DNA of 64,000 nt, taken from Alphaproteobacteria bacterium. GTDB taxonomy: Bacteria; Pseudomonadota; Alphaproteobacteria; Micropepsales; Micropepsaceae. Below, piece after piece: positions 34,450-45,681 of the stretch; positions within the stretch are counted from its first letter, which is position 1, and each line of letters opens with the position of its first letter. The position numbers were made by a program, and so were the translations under genes. The notes beneath the pieces were generated by a model that saw only the letters and a list, made by a program, of their open reading frames with translations, had not been told where the DNA came from and made no database searches. Location of the stretch: contig CANJBZ010000002.1 of the NCBI GenBank assembly GCA_947473475.1, forward strand, positions 1 to 64,000, read 5' to 3'.

Positions 34450-35972
34450 GGCCGTACCTCCACGACGCGTGTTTCGGCCTGAGCCGCCGCGACTCCTTGT
34501 TTGTGAACCTCAACCAGATGCGCAACGGAGGCGCGCGTCACATCGAAAATCGGCTTGGGATAGATGCCCAGCCCAATCGTGATGAGAACAAGCGGGACCA
34601 GAAAGGCGGCCTCACGCATGTTCAAATCCATGATGTTCTTCAGCGAGGATTTTTCCAGCACGCCGAACACAACGCGGCGGTAGAGCCACAACGCGTAAGC
34701 GGCTGACAAAATTACGCCGGTCGTGCCCACGATCGCCAGCCACGTGTCGTAACGGAAGGCAGCCAACAGAACCAGGAATTCACCAACGAAGCCGCTCGTG
34801 CCCGGCAGACCGACATTGGCCAGCGTGAAGATCAGGAAGCACGCCGCGTAGAACGGCATCCGTTCGACCAGCCCGCCATAGGCGGAAATCAACCGCGTAT
34901 GCATGCGGTCGTAGATGACGCCGACACAAAGGAACAGCGCGCCGGACACGATGCCGTGCGACAGCATCTGGAAAATGGCGCCGTCGATGCCTTCATGGCT
35001 GAAGGTGAACGTACCCAGCGATACCAGCCCCATATGGGCGACGGACGAATACGCGATGAGCTTTTTGATGTCTTCCTGGGCGAGCGCGACCAGCGACGTG
35101 TAGACGATGGCGATCAACGACAGGGTGAAGATCAGCGGCGCAAACTGTTCGCTGGCCAGCGGAAACATCGGCAGCGAGAAGCGCAAGAAACCGTAACCGC
35201 CCATCTTCAAGAGAATGCCGGCCAGGATCACGGAGCCCGCGGTTGGCGCTTCCACATGCGCGTCGGGAAGCCACGTATGAACCGGCCACATCGGCAGCTT
35301 CACGGCGAAGGATGCCAGGAACGCAAACCACAGCCAGGGCTGCATGGCCGCGGGAATGCGATGGCTGCCGTCGAGCAGCGCGACAATATCCGTCGTGCCG
35401 GTCTGCATATAAATCGCCATGATGGCGAGCAGCATCAGCACCGAGCCGAGCAGCGTGTAGAGGAAGAATTTGAAGCTGGCATAGACACGCCGCGGCCCGC
35501 CCCACACGCCGATGATAATGAACATCGGGATCAGGCCAGCCTCGAAATACACGTAGAACATGACGAGATCGAGCGCGCAGAACACGCCGATCATCAGCGA
35601 TTCCAGAACCAGGAACGCGATCAGATATTCCTTGATGCGCTCGTGGATGGCGGCACTGGCCGCAATCGAAATCGGCATCAGGAATGCGGTCAAAACCACG
35701 AACAGGATCGAAATCCCGTCCACGCCCATCTTGTAATTGATGCCGCCGCCGAGCCAGCTGACATTTTCCAGGAATTGGAAATCAGCGGTGTCGTAGCGGA
35801 AGTTCGCCCACAGGATCAGCGACAGCACGAAGTCGATGCCGGTGACGACCAGCGCGATCTGCCGTGCGCGTTGCTCTGCCGCCTCGCCTTCGCCGCGCAG
35901 AAACAGAATGGCCAGCGCGGCGACGACCGGGAGGAACGTAATAATGGAAAGGATCGGCAAACCAGCCATCAC
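34446..35972 (-). CDS. nuoM: NADH-quinone oxidoreductase subunit M
   Basis: NuoM is the second antiporter-like proton-channel subunit. The 508-residue product has about 14 helices. It includes the helix 5 Glu in [21 protein letters not shown], the Lys of [24 protein letters not shown] and the late Lys/His of [12 protein letters not shown]. Four-base overlaps with nuoL and nuoN indicate coupled translation. Confidence 0.97.
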   Translation of the reverse strand: MMAGLPILSIITFLPVVAALAILFLRGEGEAAEQRARQIALVVTGIDFVLSLILWANFRYDTADFQFLENVSWLGGGINYKMGVDGISILFVVLTAFLMPISIAASAAIHERIKEYLIAFLVLESLMIGVFCALDLVMFYVYFEAGLIPMFIIIGVWGGPRRVYASFKFFLYTLLGSVLMLLAIMAIYMQTGTTDIVALLDGSHRIPAAMQPWLWFAFLASFAVKLPMWPVHTWLPDAHVEAPTAGSVILAGILLKMGGYGFLRFSLPMFPLASEQFAPLIFTLSLIAIVYTSLVALAQEDIKKLIAYSSVAHMGLVSLGTFTFSHEGIDGAIFQMLSHGIVSGALFLCVGVIYDRMHTRLISAYGGLVERMPFYAACFLIFTLANVGLPGTSGFVGEFLVLLAAFRYDTWLAIVGTTGVILSAAYALWLYRRVVFGVLEKSSLKNIMDLNMREAAFLVPLVLITIGLGIYPKPIFDVTRASVAHLVEVHKQGVAAAQAETRVVEVRP

Positions 35973-37984
35973 ACCGGCCCTCCGGAGAAGAGGAACCAGG
36001 TGACGAAGGCCGCCACACCGACAAGCATCGCAAAGGCGTAGTGGTAGACGTAGCCCGATTGTAGCCGCACCGCGCCCCGGGTCACATCCATCACGCGCGC
36101 GGCGATACCGTCAGGTCCTAAACCGTCAATGATACGGCCATCGCCGAACTTCCACAGGAAGCGCCCAAGCTTGACGGCCGGACGGACGAACAGGAAATCG
36201 TATAGCTCGTCGAAGTACCATTTGTTGTAGAAGAATGTGTAGAGCAAGCCCTTGCGCGCGGCCAACACCGGCGGCACTTCGGGATGCAGCACGTAATAGT
36301 AAAAGGCGATTGAGAAACCGAGGATGGTGAGCGTCAGCGGCGCCAACTCGACCCACAGCGGCAGTTCAACCTCGCCTTGCGTATGGCCGTAGATCGCCGC
36401 GATGGCATTGTGCCAGAACTCGCGGCCTGCCTCGCCGATGAAATAAGGATCGAACAAGATTCCGGCGAACAACGCGCCAACGGCCAGCACAAACAGCGGG
36501 ACAAGAATGACCGGCGGGGACTCGTGTACGTCCTCCAGCTTCAACGGGCCGTGGTGCCCATGATCGTCGTGACCGGCCGCCTCATGGGCGTGATGGTGCC
36601 CATGATCGTGCTTTGGCTCACCACGATAGGGGCCATGGAACGTCATCAGGAACTGACGCCAGGAATAGAAAGACGTCATGCCGACACCGATCAGCGTCAT
36701 CACGAAGCCGTAGGTGCCGATGGATGTGCCGGACAGGAACGCGGCGTTGATGATGCCGTCCTTGGAATAGAACCCAGCCGTTCCGATGCCGACCAGCGGC
36801 AGTCCGACGCCGGTCAAGGCAAGATTGCCGATCAGCATCATCGTCCAGGTGATTGGGATACGCGAGGCGAGCCCGCCCATTTTGCGCATGTCCTGCTCGT
36901 GATGCATGGCGTGGATCACCGAGCCCGCGCCCAGGAACAGCAGCGCCTTGAAGAAGGCGTGGGTGAACAGATGGAACATGGCGGCGCCGTAGGCCGACAC
37001 GCCCGCCGCCACGAACATGTAACCAAGCTGCGAACAGGTCGAATAGGCGATCACGCGCTTGATGTCGTTCTGGAACAGACCGACCGTTGCGGCGAAGAAC
37101 GCGGTGGTTGCGCCGATGAACGTCACGAACGCCAGCGCTGTCGGCGACAGCTCAAACAGAGGCGAGCAGCGGCAGACGAGGAACACGCCGGCCGTAACCA
37201 TGGTCGCTGCGTGAATCAGCGCGGACACCGGCGTCGGACCTTCCATGGCGTCGGGAAGCCAGGTGTGCAGACCCAGCTGCGCCGACTTACCCATCGCGCC
37301 GATGAACAGCAGAATGCACAGCGTTGTCAGCAGATCGGGGTGATAGCCGGCAAAGCTCAATGTCTTGCCGACGAACATCGGGGCGGCCGTGAATACCTGG
37401 TCGAAATCCAGCGTACCGAAGACGGCATAAATGCCGAACACGCCGAGCGCGAAGCCGAAATCGCCGACGCGGTTGACGATGAAGGCCTTCATCGCCGCGG
37501 CATTGGCAGATGGGCGCGTGTACCAGAATCCGATCAGGAGATAGGACGCGAGGCCCACGCCTTCCCAGCCGAAGAACATTTGCAGGAAGTTGTTCGCCGT
37601 CACCAGCATCAGCATGGCAAAGGTGAACAGCGACAGATAGGCAAAGAAGCGCGGCCGATGCGGGTCCTCGTGCATGTAGCCGATGGAATACAGGTGTACG
37701 AGCGACGACACGGTGGTCACGACAACCAGCATCACGCCTGTCAGCGCGTCGACCCGCAATGTCCAATCGATGTTGACGCCGCCGGACGCGATCCACGGCG
37801 CTACCTGCACAATCGCGCTGTGGCCGAGGAAATTGACGTCATAGAACGTGAACCAGGACAGCGCCGCCGACGCCAACAGCAGCCCCGTGGTCACCAGTTC
37901 GGACGGACGCGTGCCAATGACGCGGCCGAAGAGCCCGGCAATGGCGCAGCCGAGCAGCGGAAGAAAAACGATAGCTGCGTACAT
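35969..37984 (-). CDS. nuoL: NADH-quinone oxidoreductase subunit L
   Basis: NuoL is the distal antiporter-like pump with the long lateral helix. The 671-residue product has the helix 5 Glu in [19 protein letters not shown], the Lys/His residues of [26 protein letters not shown] and [14 protein letters not shown], and a C-terminal lateral helix. A His-rich loop ([21 protein letters not shown] at about 480-500) is noticeable and could bind metal. It is followed by nuoM with a four-base overlap. Confidence 0.97.
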   Translation of the reverse strand: MYAAIVFLPLLGCAIAGLFGRVIGTRPSELVTTGLLLASAALSWFTFYDVNFLGHSAIVQVAPWIASGGVNIDWTLRVDALTGVMLVVVTTVSSLVHLYSIGYMHEDPHRPRFFAYLSLFTFAMLMLVTANNFLQMFFGWEGVGLASYLLIGFWYTRPSANAAAMKAFIVNRVGDFGFALGVFGIYAVFGTLDFDQVFTAAPMFVGKTLSFAGYHPDLLTTLCILLFIGAMGKSAQLGLHTWLPDAMEGPTPVSALIHAATMVTAGVFLVCRCSPLFELSPTALAFVTFIGATTAFFAATVGLFQNDIKRVIAYSTCSQLGYMFVAAGVSAYGAAMFHLFTHAFFKALLFLGAGSVIHAMHHEQDMRKMGGLASRIPITWTMMLIGNLALTGVGLPLVGIGTAGFYSKDGIINAAFLSGTSIGTYGFVMTLIGVGMTSFYSWRQFLMTFHGPYRGEPKHDHGHHHAHEAAGHDDHGHHGPLKLEDVHESPPVILVPLFVLAVGALFAGILFDPYFIGEAGREFWHNAIAAIYGHTQGEVELPLWVELAPLTLTILGFSIAFYYYVLHPEVPPVLAARKGLLYTFFYNKWYFDELYDFLFVRPAVKLGRFLWKFGDGRIIDGLGPDGIAARVMDVTRGAVRLQSGYVYHYAFAMLVGVAAFVTWFLFSGGPV

Positions 37985-37994
37985 GCGCCCCCGC

Positions 37995-38303
37995 TCAGCC
38001 CTTCATCATATTGATGTCTTCGACCGCGATGGTGCCGCGGTTGCGGAAATAGACCACCAGAATAGCCAGCCCGATGGCGGCTTCCGCTGCGGCGACCGTC
38101 AGCACGAACAGCGCAAACACCTGCCCGACGAGGTCTCCAAGGAACGAAGAAAACGCCACGAAATTGATGTTTACCGCGAGCAGGATCAGCTCGATCGACA
38201 TCAGGATGACGATGACGTTCTTGCGGTTGATGAAGATGCCGAACACACCGATGGTGAACAGCAGCGCCGCGACGACGAGATAATGTGGAAGGCCGACTGT
38301 CAT
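37995..38303 (-). CDS. nuoK: NADH-quinone oxidoreductase subunit K
   Basis: NuoK is a three-helix membrane subunit of the complex I proton-transfer path. The 102-residue product carries the conserved glutamates in [11 protein letters not shown] (MSIELILLA) and [10 protein letters not shown]. Length and topology match the family. It overlaps nuoJ by four bases and lies 10 bases before nuoL. Confidence 0.96.
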   Translation of the reverse strand: MTVGLPHYLVVAALLFTIGVFGIFINRKNVIVILMSIELILLAVNINFVAFSSFLGDLVGQVFALFVLTVAAAEAAIGLAILVVYFRNRGTIAVEDINMMKG

Positions 38304-38923
38304 ACGTCCCCATGCCCCGGCTTAACGTCGACCATCGCAATGGCGGTGGCTGGTCCGCGCGCCACCTGACGGCTGATGGATTGACGCTTAACGCCGGGCC
38401 GATGCCGGAGCGTCAGGACAATCGCCCCGATCATCGCGACCAGCAGAATGATGCCCGCCGTCTGGAAGTAGAAAATGTAGTCCGTGTAGAGGATGCGCCC
38501 GATGGCCTCGGTGTTGCTGACGCCAAGCGGCAGCGGATTGCTGCGCGCCGCAGGAACGGCCGAACCGAACGCCCAAGCCCCCACCGCGATGAGCAGCTCG
38601 CTCATCAGCACCAACCCGATCAGTGCCCCGAACGGCAGATATTCCATAAAGCCCCGCCGCAGAGCGACGAAGTCTATGTCGAGCATCATCACGACGAACA
38701 GGAACAGCACGGCAACCGCGCCGACATAGACGACGACCAGGATCATTGCGAGGAATTCGGCGCCCAAAAGCACGAAGAGAGCCGCGGCATTGAAGAAGGC
38801 AAGGATAAGGAACAGCACCGAATGCACGGGATTGCGCGCCGAAATCACCATCAGCGCGGAGCCGATCGTGATCGCAGAGAAAAGGTAAAATGCGATAGCG
38901 GCAAACATCAGTTCGTCATTCAC
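38300..38923 (-). CDS. nuoJ: NADH-quinone oxidoreductase subunit J
   Basis: NuoJ is a membrane subunit with five helices that includes the conserved pi-bulge helix, here [19 protein letters not shown]. The 207-residue product has the usual alphaproteobacterial length. It follows nuoI after a 19-base gap and overlaps nuoK by four bases. Confidence 0.95.
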   Translation of the reverse strand: MNDELMFAAIAFYLFSAITIGSALMVISARNPVHSVLFLILAFFNAAALFVLLGAEFLAMILVVVYVGAVAVLFLFVVMMLDIDFVALRRGFMEYLPFGALIGLVLMSELLIAVGAWAFGSAVPAARSNPLPLGVSNTEAIGRILYTDYIFYFQTAGIILLVAMIGAIVLTLRHRPGVKRQSISRQVARGPATAIAMVDVKPGHGDV

Positions 38924-38942
38924 TCAGCAAGAGGGAAGCGGG

Positions 38943-39431
38943 TTAACGGTAGGGTGCGTCCAATTCCAAATTTTTTGCGATTTCACGTTCCCAGCGGTCG
39001 CCGTTCGCGAGCAGCCGGGCCTTGTCGTAATAAAGCTCTTCACGGGTTTCGACCGAAAAATCCAGGTTCGGCCCTTCCACTATGGCATCGACCGGACAGG
39101 CTTCCTGGCACAGGCCGCAGTAAATGCATTTCGTCATATCGATGTCGTAGCGCGTGGTGCGGCGGCTGCCGTCCTCACGTGGTTCAGCTTCGATGGTGAT
39201 GCAATTGGCCGGGCAGATCGCCTCACACAATTTACAGGCAATACAGCGTTCTTCACCCGACGGATAGCGCCGCAACGCATGCTCGCCCCGGAAGCGCGGC
39301 GACAGCGGCGAGCGCTCGAACGGATAATTCAGCGTCTTCTTGGGGGCCACGAAATAGCGCGTCGCGAGAGCAAAGCTCTTCACGAATTCCCACAGAAAGA
39401 TCGTCCGCGCCGTGCGGTCGAGCCAAGCCAT
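38943..39431 (-). CDS. nuoI: NADH-quinone oxidoreductase subunit I
   Basis: NuoI carries clusters N6a and N6b, passing electrons to N2. The 162-residue product has two C-x2-C-x2-C-x3-CP motifs: C63, C66, C69, C73 ([12 protein letters not shown]) and C102, C105, C108, C112 ([12 protein letters not shown]). The N-terminal helix and length match the family. It lies six bases after nuoH. Confidence 0.97.
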   Translation of the reverse strand: MAWLDRTARTIFLWEFVKSFALATRYFVAPKKTLNYPFERSPLSPRFRGEHALRRYPSGEERCIACKLCEAICPANCITIEAEPREDGSRRTTRYDIDMTKCIYCGLCQEACPVDAIVEGPNLDFSVETREELYYDKARLLANGDRWEREIAKNLELDAPYR

Positions 39432-39437
39432 CTCACC

Positions 39438-40481
39438 TCACCCGGGGATGCGGCCGATAGCGATGAGATATCCCGCCATCAGCACAACCCACACCAGCGA
39501 AACCGGCAGGAACACTTTCCAACCGAGCCGCATCAATTGATCGTAGCGATAGCGCGGCACGATCGCCTTCACCATCGCGAAGAGAAAGAAAAAGAACCAG
39601 ATCTTCAGCACCAGCCAGATGACGCCGGGGATCCAGTTGAACGGCGGAATATCCAAAGGCGGCAGCCAGCCGCCGAAGAACAGAATGGACATCATGGCGC
39701 ACATCAGAACGATGCTGACGTATTCGGCCAGGAAGAACAGCAGGAATGGAGTCGAGGAATATTCCACCGCGAAACCAGCCACCAGTTCCGATTCGGCTTC
39801 GGGAAGATCGAACGGCGGGCGGTTGGTTTCCGCAAGCGCCGAAATGAAGAACATCACGAACATCGGAAACAGCGGCGAGAACGCGAACCAGCCACGGATA
39901 TCCGGCCCTTGCGCACGCACGATTTCGGAGAGGTTCAGCGAGCCCGCAAACAAAAGCACTGTGATCAGGATCAAGCCGATGGAGACTTCATACGACACCA
40001 TCTGCGCGGCCGAGCGCAGGGACCCCAAGAAGGCGTATTTGGAGTTGGACGCCCACCCGCCCATGATAATGCCGTAAACACCGAGCGAAGAAATGGCGAA
40101 GAGATAGAGAATGCCGACATTAATGTCGGCCACCACCCAGCCATCGTCGAGCGGCACCACCGCCCAAGCGGAGAGAGCCAGCGTGGCGGACAATATCGGC
40201 GCCAGGAAGAACACAACTTTGTTCGCGCCGGCCGGGATAATGATTTCCTTGAACAGGAACTTGATGAGATCGGCAAAGCTCTGTAGCAGGCCGAAGGCGC
40301 CCACCACATTGGGTCCGCGCCGCATCTGCACTGCCGCCCATACCTTGCGGTCGAACAGCAGGATGAACGCCACCATCACCAGCAGCAGAACCATCAGCAC
40401 TAGGATTAGGATGCCTTGCGAAAGGACCCATGCCGCGCTGTAGGGCAGACCGAGCGTTTGGAAAAGCTGAACGAGCGCCAT
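39438..40481 (-). CDS. nuoH: NADH-quinone oxidoreductase subunit H
   Basis: NuoH forms the quinone chamber and links the arms of complex I. The 347-residue product starts at [10 protein letters not shown] (ATG 40481); a longer frame would run into nuoG. It has about eight helices and the conserved [11 protein letters not shown]-acid-rich loop [24 protein letters not shown] and the YRYDQLM region. It starts five bases after the nuoG stop. Confidence 0.96.
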   Translation of the reverse strand: MALVQLFQTLGLPYSAAWVLSQGILILVLMVLLLVMVAFILLFDRKVWAAVQMRRGPNVVGAFGLLQSFADLIKFLFKEIIIPAGANKVVFFLAPILSATLALSAWAVVPLDDGWVVADINVGILYLFAISSLGVYGIIMGGWASNSKYAFLGSLRSAAQMVSYEVSIGLILITVLLFAGSLNLSEIVRAQGPDIRGWFAFSPLFPMFVMFFISALAETNRPPFDLPEAESELVAGFAVEYSSTPFLLFFLAEYVSIVLMCAMMSILFFGGWLPPLDIPPFNWIPGVIWLVLKIWFFFFLFAMVKAIVPRYRYDQLMRLGWKVFLPVSLVWVVLMAGYLIAIGRIPG

Positions 40482-40486
40482 TTCCC

Positions 40487-42610
40487 TTACTCCGCCGCCA
40501 TGGGGATGCGTTGCACGTAAAGGCGCGAACATTCCGCCATCGTCTCGCTCGCACGCGTGATCGCGTTTGTCAGATAGTAATCGGCAATGGGCGAAACCAA
40601 CGGACGGGCCGCATCGACCGGGCCTGCCGCTCCAATCGCATCCCAAATCGATGTATCAGGTCCAGCGGACAGGGGCGCGGCGTTGACGGACGCGAAATGC
40701 GGCACATCCGCAACGATGGCGCGTCTCAAGGCCTCAATATCGTCGTAGGGCAAACGCTTGCCCGCCACATCGGACAGGGCGCGCAAAATCGCCCAATCCT
40801 CTTTTGCCTCGCCCGGCGGGAAGGTGGCGCGATTGGCAAGCTGAACGCGGCCCTCAGCGTTGACGTAGAGACCGGATTTTTCCGTGTACGCGGCGCCGGG
40901 AAGAATGACGTCGGCGCGGTGCGCTCCGGCATCGCCATGGGTGCCTTGGTAGACCACAAAGGCTTTGCCCACCCGGCTTACGTCGATTTCATCCGCGCCA
41001 AGCAGGTAGACGACCTCGATCTCTCCGGCCGATGCGCCCTCAAGAATGCCGGCCACGTCCCGGCCGCCGTCTCCCGGAACGAAGCCCAAATCCAGAGCTC
41101 CGACTCGCGCCGCGGCGGTCTGCAGCACATTGAAGCCGTTCCAACCACCTTCTTCCGGTGTTCCGGCCGGACCGATCATACCGGAGGCCGAGGCAATCGT
41201 TGTGGCCAGCTTCAGGATTGCGGCCCCGTCCGTGCGGGCGAGCGCGCCCTGCCCCACGATCAGCATCGGCCGCTTTGCGTTCTTCAGCACATCGGCAAAG
41301 GGATGCGTACCGGCTGCGATCTCTTCCAGAACACCAGCACCGACGCCCAATTGATCGACAGGATAGGTCAGATCATAGGGAACGCCAACATTGGCGACCT
41401 TCAGATTGCCGCCGATCCAAGTCTTGCGGATTCGGGCATTCAGCACCGGCGCTTCCCAGCGCGGATTGGTGCCGATCAGCAGCAACGCATCTGCCGCTTC
41501 AATTCCTTGGAATGTCGTGTTGAACAGATAGGTTTGGCGCGGGCTCGCTTCGAGCTTCGCGCCGTCTTGGCGGCAATCGAGGTTGGTCACCCCGAAACTG
41601 CGCATCAGATCCTTCAGCGCCTTGATTTCTTCCGCCGTGGCAAGATCACCGGCGATGGCGGCGACTTTGGCAGCCGGTGTCGCCTTCAGCTTCGAGGCGA
41701 CCAGATCGAGGGCTTCGCCCCAGGTTGCGGGCTGAAGCTTTCCATTCGTTCGGATGTAAGGCCGGTCCAAACGCTGGCGCTTCAGGCCGTCCCAGACAAA
41801 GCGCGACTTGTCGCCAATCCACTCCTCATTCACCGCTTCGTTGATGCGCGGCAGAATGCGCATGACTTCGCGCCCGCGCGAATCGATGCGGATGTTGCAG
41901 CCCATCGCGTCGTTCACGTCGATGGATTCGGTCTTGCGCAATTCCCAGGGACGGGCCGTAAATGAATACGGCTTGGACAGCAGCGCACCCACCGGGCAAA
42001 GGTCGATGACGTTGCCGGATAGCTCCGACTCGATCGCCTTTTCCAGATAGGTGGTGATTTCCATGTCTTCGCCACGCCCCGTTGCGCCGAGGTCGGTCAC
42101 GCCCGCCACTTCCGTGGAGAAGCGCACGCAGCGCGTGCAATGGATGCAACGGTTCATGCTCGTCTTGACGAGCGGGCCCATATATTTGTCTTCGACGGCG
42201 CGCTTGTGCTCGCGATAGCGGTTGAATGAGGCGCGGCCATAACCCATCGCCTGATCCTGCAAGTCGCACTCGCCGCCCTGATCGCAGATCGGGCAGTCCA
42301 AGGGGTGATTAATCAGCAGGAATTCCATCACGCCCTCGCGCGCCTTGCGCGCTATGGCGGAGTTCGTGTTGATCTTGGCGGGCGTACCATCGCGGTTGTT
42401 GGGAATATCGCGCACCTGCATCGCGCAGGAGGCCTGCGGCTTGGGTGAACCCACCCATTCCACCAGGCACATGCGGCAATTGCCGGCGATCGAGAGCCGC
42501 TCGTGGTAGCAAAAGCGCGGAATCTCCGCGCCGGCCATCTCACAGGCCTGGAGCAGCGTCAGCGAAGGATCGGCGTCGATTTCCTTCCCGTCGATGATCA
42601 GCTTACTCAT
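40487..42610 (-). CDS. nuoG: NADH-quinone oxidoreductase subunit G
   Basis: NuoG is the large Fe-S subunit of the N module. The 707-residue product has the 2Fe-2S domain (C-x11-C-x2-C near [15 protein letters not shown]), the His-containing N5 motif [18 protein letters not shown] and the 4Fe-4S motif [10 protein letters not shown], then a degenerate molybdopterin-oxidoreductase domain. The length matches mitochondrial NDUFS1. Its ATG overlaps the stop of a 64-codon gene. Confidence 0.97.
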   Translation of the reverse strand: MSKLIIDGKEIDADPSLTLLQACEMAGAEIPRFCYHERLSIAGNCRMCLVEWVGSPKPQASCAMQVRDIPNNRDGTPAKINTNSAIARKAREGVMEFLLINHPLDCPICDQGGECDLQDQAMGYGRASFNRYREHKRAVEDKYMGPLVKTSMNRCIHCTRCVRFSTEVAGVTDLGATGRGEDMEITTYLEKAIESELSGNVIDLCPVGALLSKPYSFTARPWELRKTESIDVNDAMGCNIRIDSRGREVMRILPRINEAVNEEWIGDKSRFVWDGLKRQRLDRPYIRTNGKLQPATWGEALDLVASKLKATPAAKVAAIAGDLATAEEIKALKDLMRSFGVTNLDCRQDGAKLEASPRQTYLFNTTFQGIEAADALLLIGTNPRWEAPVLNARIRKTWIGGNLKVANVGVPYDLTYPVDQLGVGAGVLEEIAAGTHPFADVLKNAKRPMLIVGQGALARTDGAAILKLATTIASASGMIGPAGTPEEGGWNGFNVLQTAAARVGALDLGFVPGDGGRDVAGILEGASAGEIEVVYLLGADEIDVSRVGKAFVVYQGTHGDAGAHRADVILPGAAYTEKSGLYVNAEGRVQLANRATFPPGEAKEDWAILRALSDVAGKRLPYDDIEALRRAIVADVPHFASVNAAPLSAGPDTSIWDAIGAAGPVDAARPLVSPIADYYLTNAITRASETMAECSRLYVQRIPMAAE

Positions 42611-42801
42611 GCGCCTTTGCCCTGCTGCTCGATCAACTGCCGCATGTTGTCGGAATAATGCGGCAGGTAATTCTGCTTCTTGTAAGTATTCGCCCCGAAG
42701 GGGTGCTTATGCACACCAAGCTGCGGATCGGCAACTGCGCCCAGCACATACATGAGTCGCGCGGCACAGCCTTCATGGTGTTGGACATTTAGGGCCTTCA
42801 T
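42607..42801 (-). CDS. 64-residue protein of unknown function inside the nuo operon
   Basis: The product starts at MKALNVQHHEGC (ATG 42801), whose first base overlaps the stop of the upstream 195-codon gene; its own stop overlaps the nuoG start (ATGA). This double overlap strongly suggests it is translated as part of the operon. The protein is soluble, has five histidines, one Cys (C12) and an aromatic, basic segment (TYKKQNYLPHYSDNMRQ). No known complex I subunit or assembly factor is recognised. It could be an accessory subunit, an assembly factor or an unrelated passenger. Confidence 0.7.
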   Translation of the reverse strand: MKALNVQHHEGCAARLMYVLGAVADPQLGVHKHPFGANTYKKQNYLPHYSDNMRQLIEQQGKGA

Positions 42802-43388
42802 CAGAACCCTCCCGTGAAGCGGGTGCTTGGGTCGTTGCGCGAGATGCAATCGTGGATCTGTACCCAGTCCGCCGCGTTCGACAGGCAGAACATGGCGATT
42901 TCCGCCGGCGACTGAAACGTCTGATCCAGCGGCAGGCCGGTCGCCGGATCAAGATCGGCATCGCTGTTGGGTAACGCCGCCGTCGGGTCAAGACCCGCAC
43001 TCGGGTCGAGGCTTGCATCCGGATCGCTAAGCGGGTTGGTCGCGTTGGGACCGAGATCGGCAGCCAGTTGAATGGCGCCCATGTCAATTACGCCATTGGC
43101 GAGGAAGCCGTTCAGCCCCATCCAGGCGATAACGAATTCCGCGGCCGAATTCTCTTCGAAGGCGCAGCCTTTCAGAGCTTCGCCTTCACCCGCGCCCAGC
43201 CCTTTGCACAAATCCTCTACGCTCGGAATAAAAAGGCTATTGGGATTGGCTTCGGCGGCAACGTCATGGATGGCCGCGCCCGGATTCAGCAACGCCTGGT
43301 AGTGCGAGGCGAAAAACACCGCGAGCACGGCCAGCACCATGGCGCCGCCGATTGTGCCCGCAAAGATGTTTTCGCGGCTCGCCGTCAT
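42801..43388 (-). CDS. 195-residue membrane-anchored protein with paired cysteines, inside the nuo operon
   Basis: The product begins MTASRENIFAG, with one membrane helix (about residues 11-29, GGAMVLAVLAVFFAS), predicted N-in so that the rest faces the periplasm. It has four cysteines in two pairs: C61/C75 (13 residues between) and C168/C181 (12 between). A linker at about 118-155 repeats DP-x-A and LDP units. The gene lies two bases after nuoF and overlaps the 64-codon gene, so it is translated with the N-module genes. No family is recognised. By position it may be an accessory subunit or assembly factor of complex I. The spacing recalls paired-cysteine subunits on the intermembrane side of mitochondrial complex I, but that is analogy only. 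Confidence 0.75.
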   Translation of the reverse strand: MTASRENIFAGTIGGAMVLAVLAVFFASHYQALLNPGAAIHDVAAEANPNSLFIPSVEDLCKGLGAGEGEALKGCAFEENSAAEFVIAWMGLNGFLANGVIDMGAIQLAADLGPNATNPLSDPDASLDPSAGLDPTAALPNSDADLDPATGLPLDQTFQSPAEIAMFCLSNAADWVQIHDCISRNDPSTRFTGGF

Positions 43389-43390
43389 TG

Positions 43391-44710
43391 TCACTCCGCT
43401 GCCGCCACCTGTGGGACATCCATCGGACGCGCGTTGGGAAGACCAGCCTTGCGTGCCGCGATACGCCGTTCCAGTTCCGGGCGGAAATGGCGGATCAGGC
43501 CTTGCACCGGCCACGCGGCCGCATCGCCCAGCGCGCAGATTGTATGGCCTTCGATCTCCTTGCTCACTTCCTGCAGCAATTCAATTTCCGGCGTGACCGC
43601 ATCGCCGACAACCAGCCGGTCCATGACGCGGCGCATCCAGCCCGTGCCCTCACGGCACGGCGTACACTGGCCGCAGGATTCGTGCTGGTAGAACGCCGAC
43701 AGCCGGGCAATGGCCTTCACCACGTCGCAGGACTTGTCCATCACGATGACGGCCGCAGTGCCGAGACCCGACTGCACTTCACGTAAGGAATCGAAATCCA
43801 TCAGCACCGTGTCGCAGATCGACTTGGGCAGTAGCGGCACCGAAGCGCCGCCCGGAATGACCGCCAGCAGATTGTCCCAGCCGCCGCGCACCCCGCCCGC
43901 GTGTTTGTCGATCAGTTCACGCATGGAAATGCCCATGGCTTCTTCGACATTGCAGGGCTTGTTCACATGGCCGGAAATACAGAACACCTTGGTGCCGACA
44001 TTGTTCGGGCGGCCGATGCCGGCGAACCATTCCGCGCCACGACGCAGAATGGTGGGGGCGACCGCAATCGATTCGACATTGTTGACGGTGGTCGGACAGC
44101 CATAAAGTCCGACGTTCGCCGGAAAGGGCGGCTTCAGCCGCGGCTGGCCCTTCTTGCCTTCCAGGCTTTCGAGCAGCGCGGTTTCTTCGCCGCAAATATA
44201 GGCGCCCGCGCCGTGATGCAGGTACAGATCGAAGGGATAGCCGTGGATGTTGTCCTTGCCGATCAGCTTGGCGTCGTACGCTTCATCGATCGCGGCTTGC
44301 AGCCGTTCCTTTTCGCGCAGGAACTCGCCGCGAATATAGATGTAGCAAGCATGTGCCCGCATCGCGAAAGAGGCGATCAGACATCCCTCGATCAGCGTCT
44401 GCGGATCGTGCCGCATGATGTCGCGGTCTTTGCAGGTGCCGGGCTCGGACTCGTCCGCGTTGACGACCAGATAATGCGGCCGTTCCTTCACCTCTTTGGG
44501 CATGAAGGACCATTTCAGTCCGGTCGGAAATCCCGCGCCACCGCGACCGCGCAGGCCGGACTTCTTCATAATGTCGACGATACCTTCCGGACCCTTTTCC
44601 AGGATGGCCTTGGTGCCGTCCCATGCGCCGCGGCGCATAGCGGCCTTCAGGCGCCAATCCTCCAAACCGTAGAGGTTCGTGAAGATACGGTCTTTATCGG
44701 CGAGACTCAT
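43391..44710 (-). CDS. nuoF: NADH-quinone oxidoreductase subunit F
   Basis: NuoF binds NADH, FMN and cluster N3. The 439-residue product starts at [10 protein letters not shown] (ATG 44710). It shows the NADH-binding [16 protein letters not shown], the FMN-site region [13 protein letters not shown], and the N3 cysteines in [11 protein letters not shown] plus C in [12 protein letters not shown]. The length matches mitochondrial NDUFV1. It overlaps nuoE by four bases. Confidence 0.97.
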   Translation of the reverse strand: MSLADKDRIFTNLYGLEDWRLKAAMRRGAWDGTKAILEKGPEGIVDIMKKSGLRGRGGAGFPTGLKWSFMPKEVKERPHYLVVNADESEPGTCKDRDIMRHDPQTLIEGCLIASFAMRAHACYIYIRGEFLREKERLQAAIDEAYDAKLIGKDNIHGYPFDLYLHHGAGAYICGEETALLESLEGKKGQPRLKPPFPANVGLYGCPTTVNNVESIAVAPTILRRGAEWFAGIGRPNNVGTKVFCISGHVNKPCNVEEAMGISMRELIDKHAGGVRGGWDNLLAVIPGGASVPLLPKSICDTVLMDFDSLREVQSGLGTAAVIVMDKSCDVVKAIARLSAFYQHESCGQCTPCREGTGWMRRVMDRLVVGDAVTPEIELLQEVSKEIEGHTICALGDAAAWPVQGLIRHFRPELERRIAARKAGLPNARPMDVPQVAAAE

Positions 44711-45336
44711 GAGCCCGCTCCTTCCGGATCGGCATAAAGCGCAGGGTCGGTCAGCGTGGTGCGGCCGCCTTCCGGTTCGGAGCTGAAGCGGCCGTTTTGC
44801 GGCCCCGGCTTTGGCCACTCTCCGCCGCGGATGGTTTGGAGCAAGCCTTCCATCTTCGGGCCGTCCAGATCTTCGTAGGGGTCTTTGTCGATAAGGATCA
44901 TTGGCGCATTCACGCACGCGCCCAGACATTCCATCTCGACCCAGGAGAATTTTCCGTCAACTGAAATCCCGCCTTGATGCGGATGAATGTTCTTCTTGCA
45001 GGCGGCAACCACATCGTCCGATCCGCGCAGCCAGCACGGCGTTGTCGTACACACCTGCACCAGATGCTTCCCCACGGGATGCAGGTTGAACATCGTATAG
45101 AACGTCGCCACTTCGAGCACGCGTACCGGCGCCATGTCGAGCATGCGCCCGACTACCTCGATCATCGGCTTGGTCACCCAGCCTTCCTGCTCCTGGCCGC
45201 GCCAGAGAATCGGAATGACGGCTGATTGTTGCCGTCCCGGCGGATATTTCTTGATCTGCGCCTCGCACCACGCCGCATTTTCCGCGGTGAACGCGAAGCT
45301 ATCGGGCTGATGTTCGGCAAGGCGGCGAAGAGCCAT
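44707..45336 (-). CDS. nuoE: NADH-quinone oxidoreductase subunit E
   Basis: NuoE holds the 2Fe-2S cluster N1a of the N module. The 209-residue product is a thioredoxin-like ferredoxin with cluster ligands C96, C101, C137 and C141 ([19 protein letters not shown]). A C-terminal extension of about 40 residues, rich in Pro, Gly and Glu, is longer than in enterobacterial NuoE but usual for alphaproteobacteria. It is separated from nuoD by an inserted NTF2-like gene. Confidence 0.96.
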   Translation of the reverse strand: MALRRLAEHQPDSFAFTAENAAWCEAQIKKYPPGRQQSAVIPILWRGQEQEGWVTKPMIEVVGRMLDMAPVRVLEVATFYTMFNLHPVGKHLVQVCTTTPCWLRGSDDVVAACKKNIHPHQGGISVDGKFSWVEMECLGACVNAPMILIDKDPYEDLDGPKMEGLLQTIRGGEWPKPGPQNGRFSSEPEGGRTTLTDPALYADPEGAGS

Positions 45337-45345
45337 TCTATCGTC

Positions 45346-45681
45346 CTATTTCGCGAAATCGACGCGCGCGATCTGCCCGTCTTTGACGGTGTAAATCGCG
45401 ATCACTTCGAAACGGTCTTTTCCAGGGCCGCGGCTGACATCCTCATGGTCGATGACCATGCTGCCGACATGGATGCGGTTCACGAGACGCGCCCGGTTTT
45501 CCGGAAATTCCGCAAAGGTCTTAGCGTAACGGACGCGCAGAGCCTCACGGGTCGTTTCGGCAATTGTGCCATTGAGCGCGGCAATGATGCAGTCGGGCGC
45601 GTAGCAAGCGAGCATCGCGTCCAGGTCCTGTGCGTTGTAGGCGTCGAGCTGACGCTGAATAAGATCGACGGCTGCGCTCAC
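45346..45681 (-). CDS. NTF2-like / SnoaL-fold protein inside the nuo operon
   Basis: This 111-residue protein has the SnoaL/NTF2-like pattern: helix [22 protein letters not shown], then YAPDC and beta strands ending [18 protein letters not shown]. Such cone-shaped folds bind small molecules or act as isomerases or as simple scaffolds. The ATG overlaps the nuoD stop (ATGA) and the stop lies 9 bases before nuoE, so it is co-translated with complex I genes. No role in complex I is known to me. It could be a passenger or a small accessory or ligand-binding factor. Confidence 0.82.
   Translation of the reverse strand: MSAAVDLIQRQLDAYNAQDLDAMLACYAPDCIIAALNGTIAETTREALRVRYAKTFAEFPENRARLVNRIHVGSMVIDHEDVSRGPGKDRFEVIAIYTVKDGQIARVDFAK

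Noticed and set aside
36377-38014. 545-codon open frame opposite nuoL
   Set aside because: The composition is dominated by Arg, His and Gln, typical of the antisense of a membrane protein gene. nuoL is intact.
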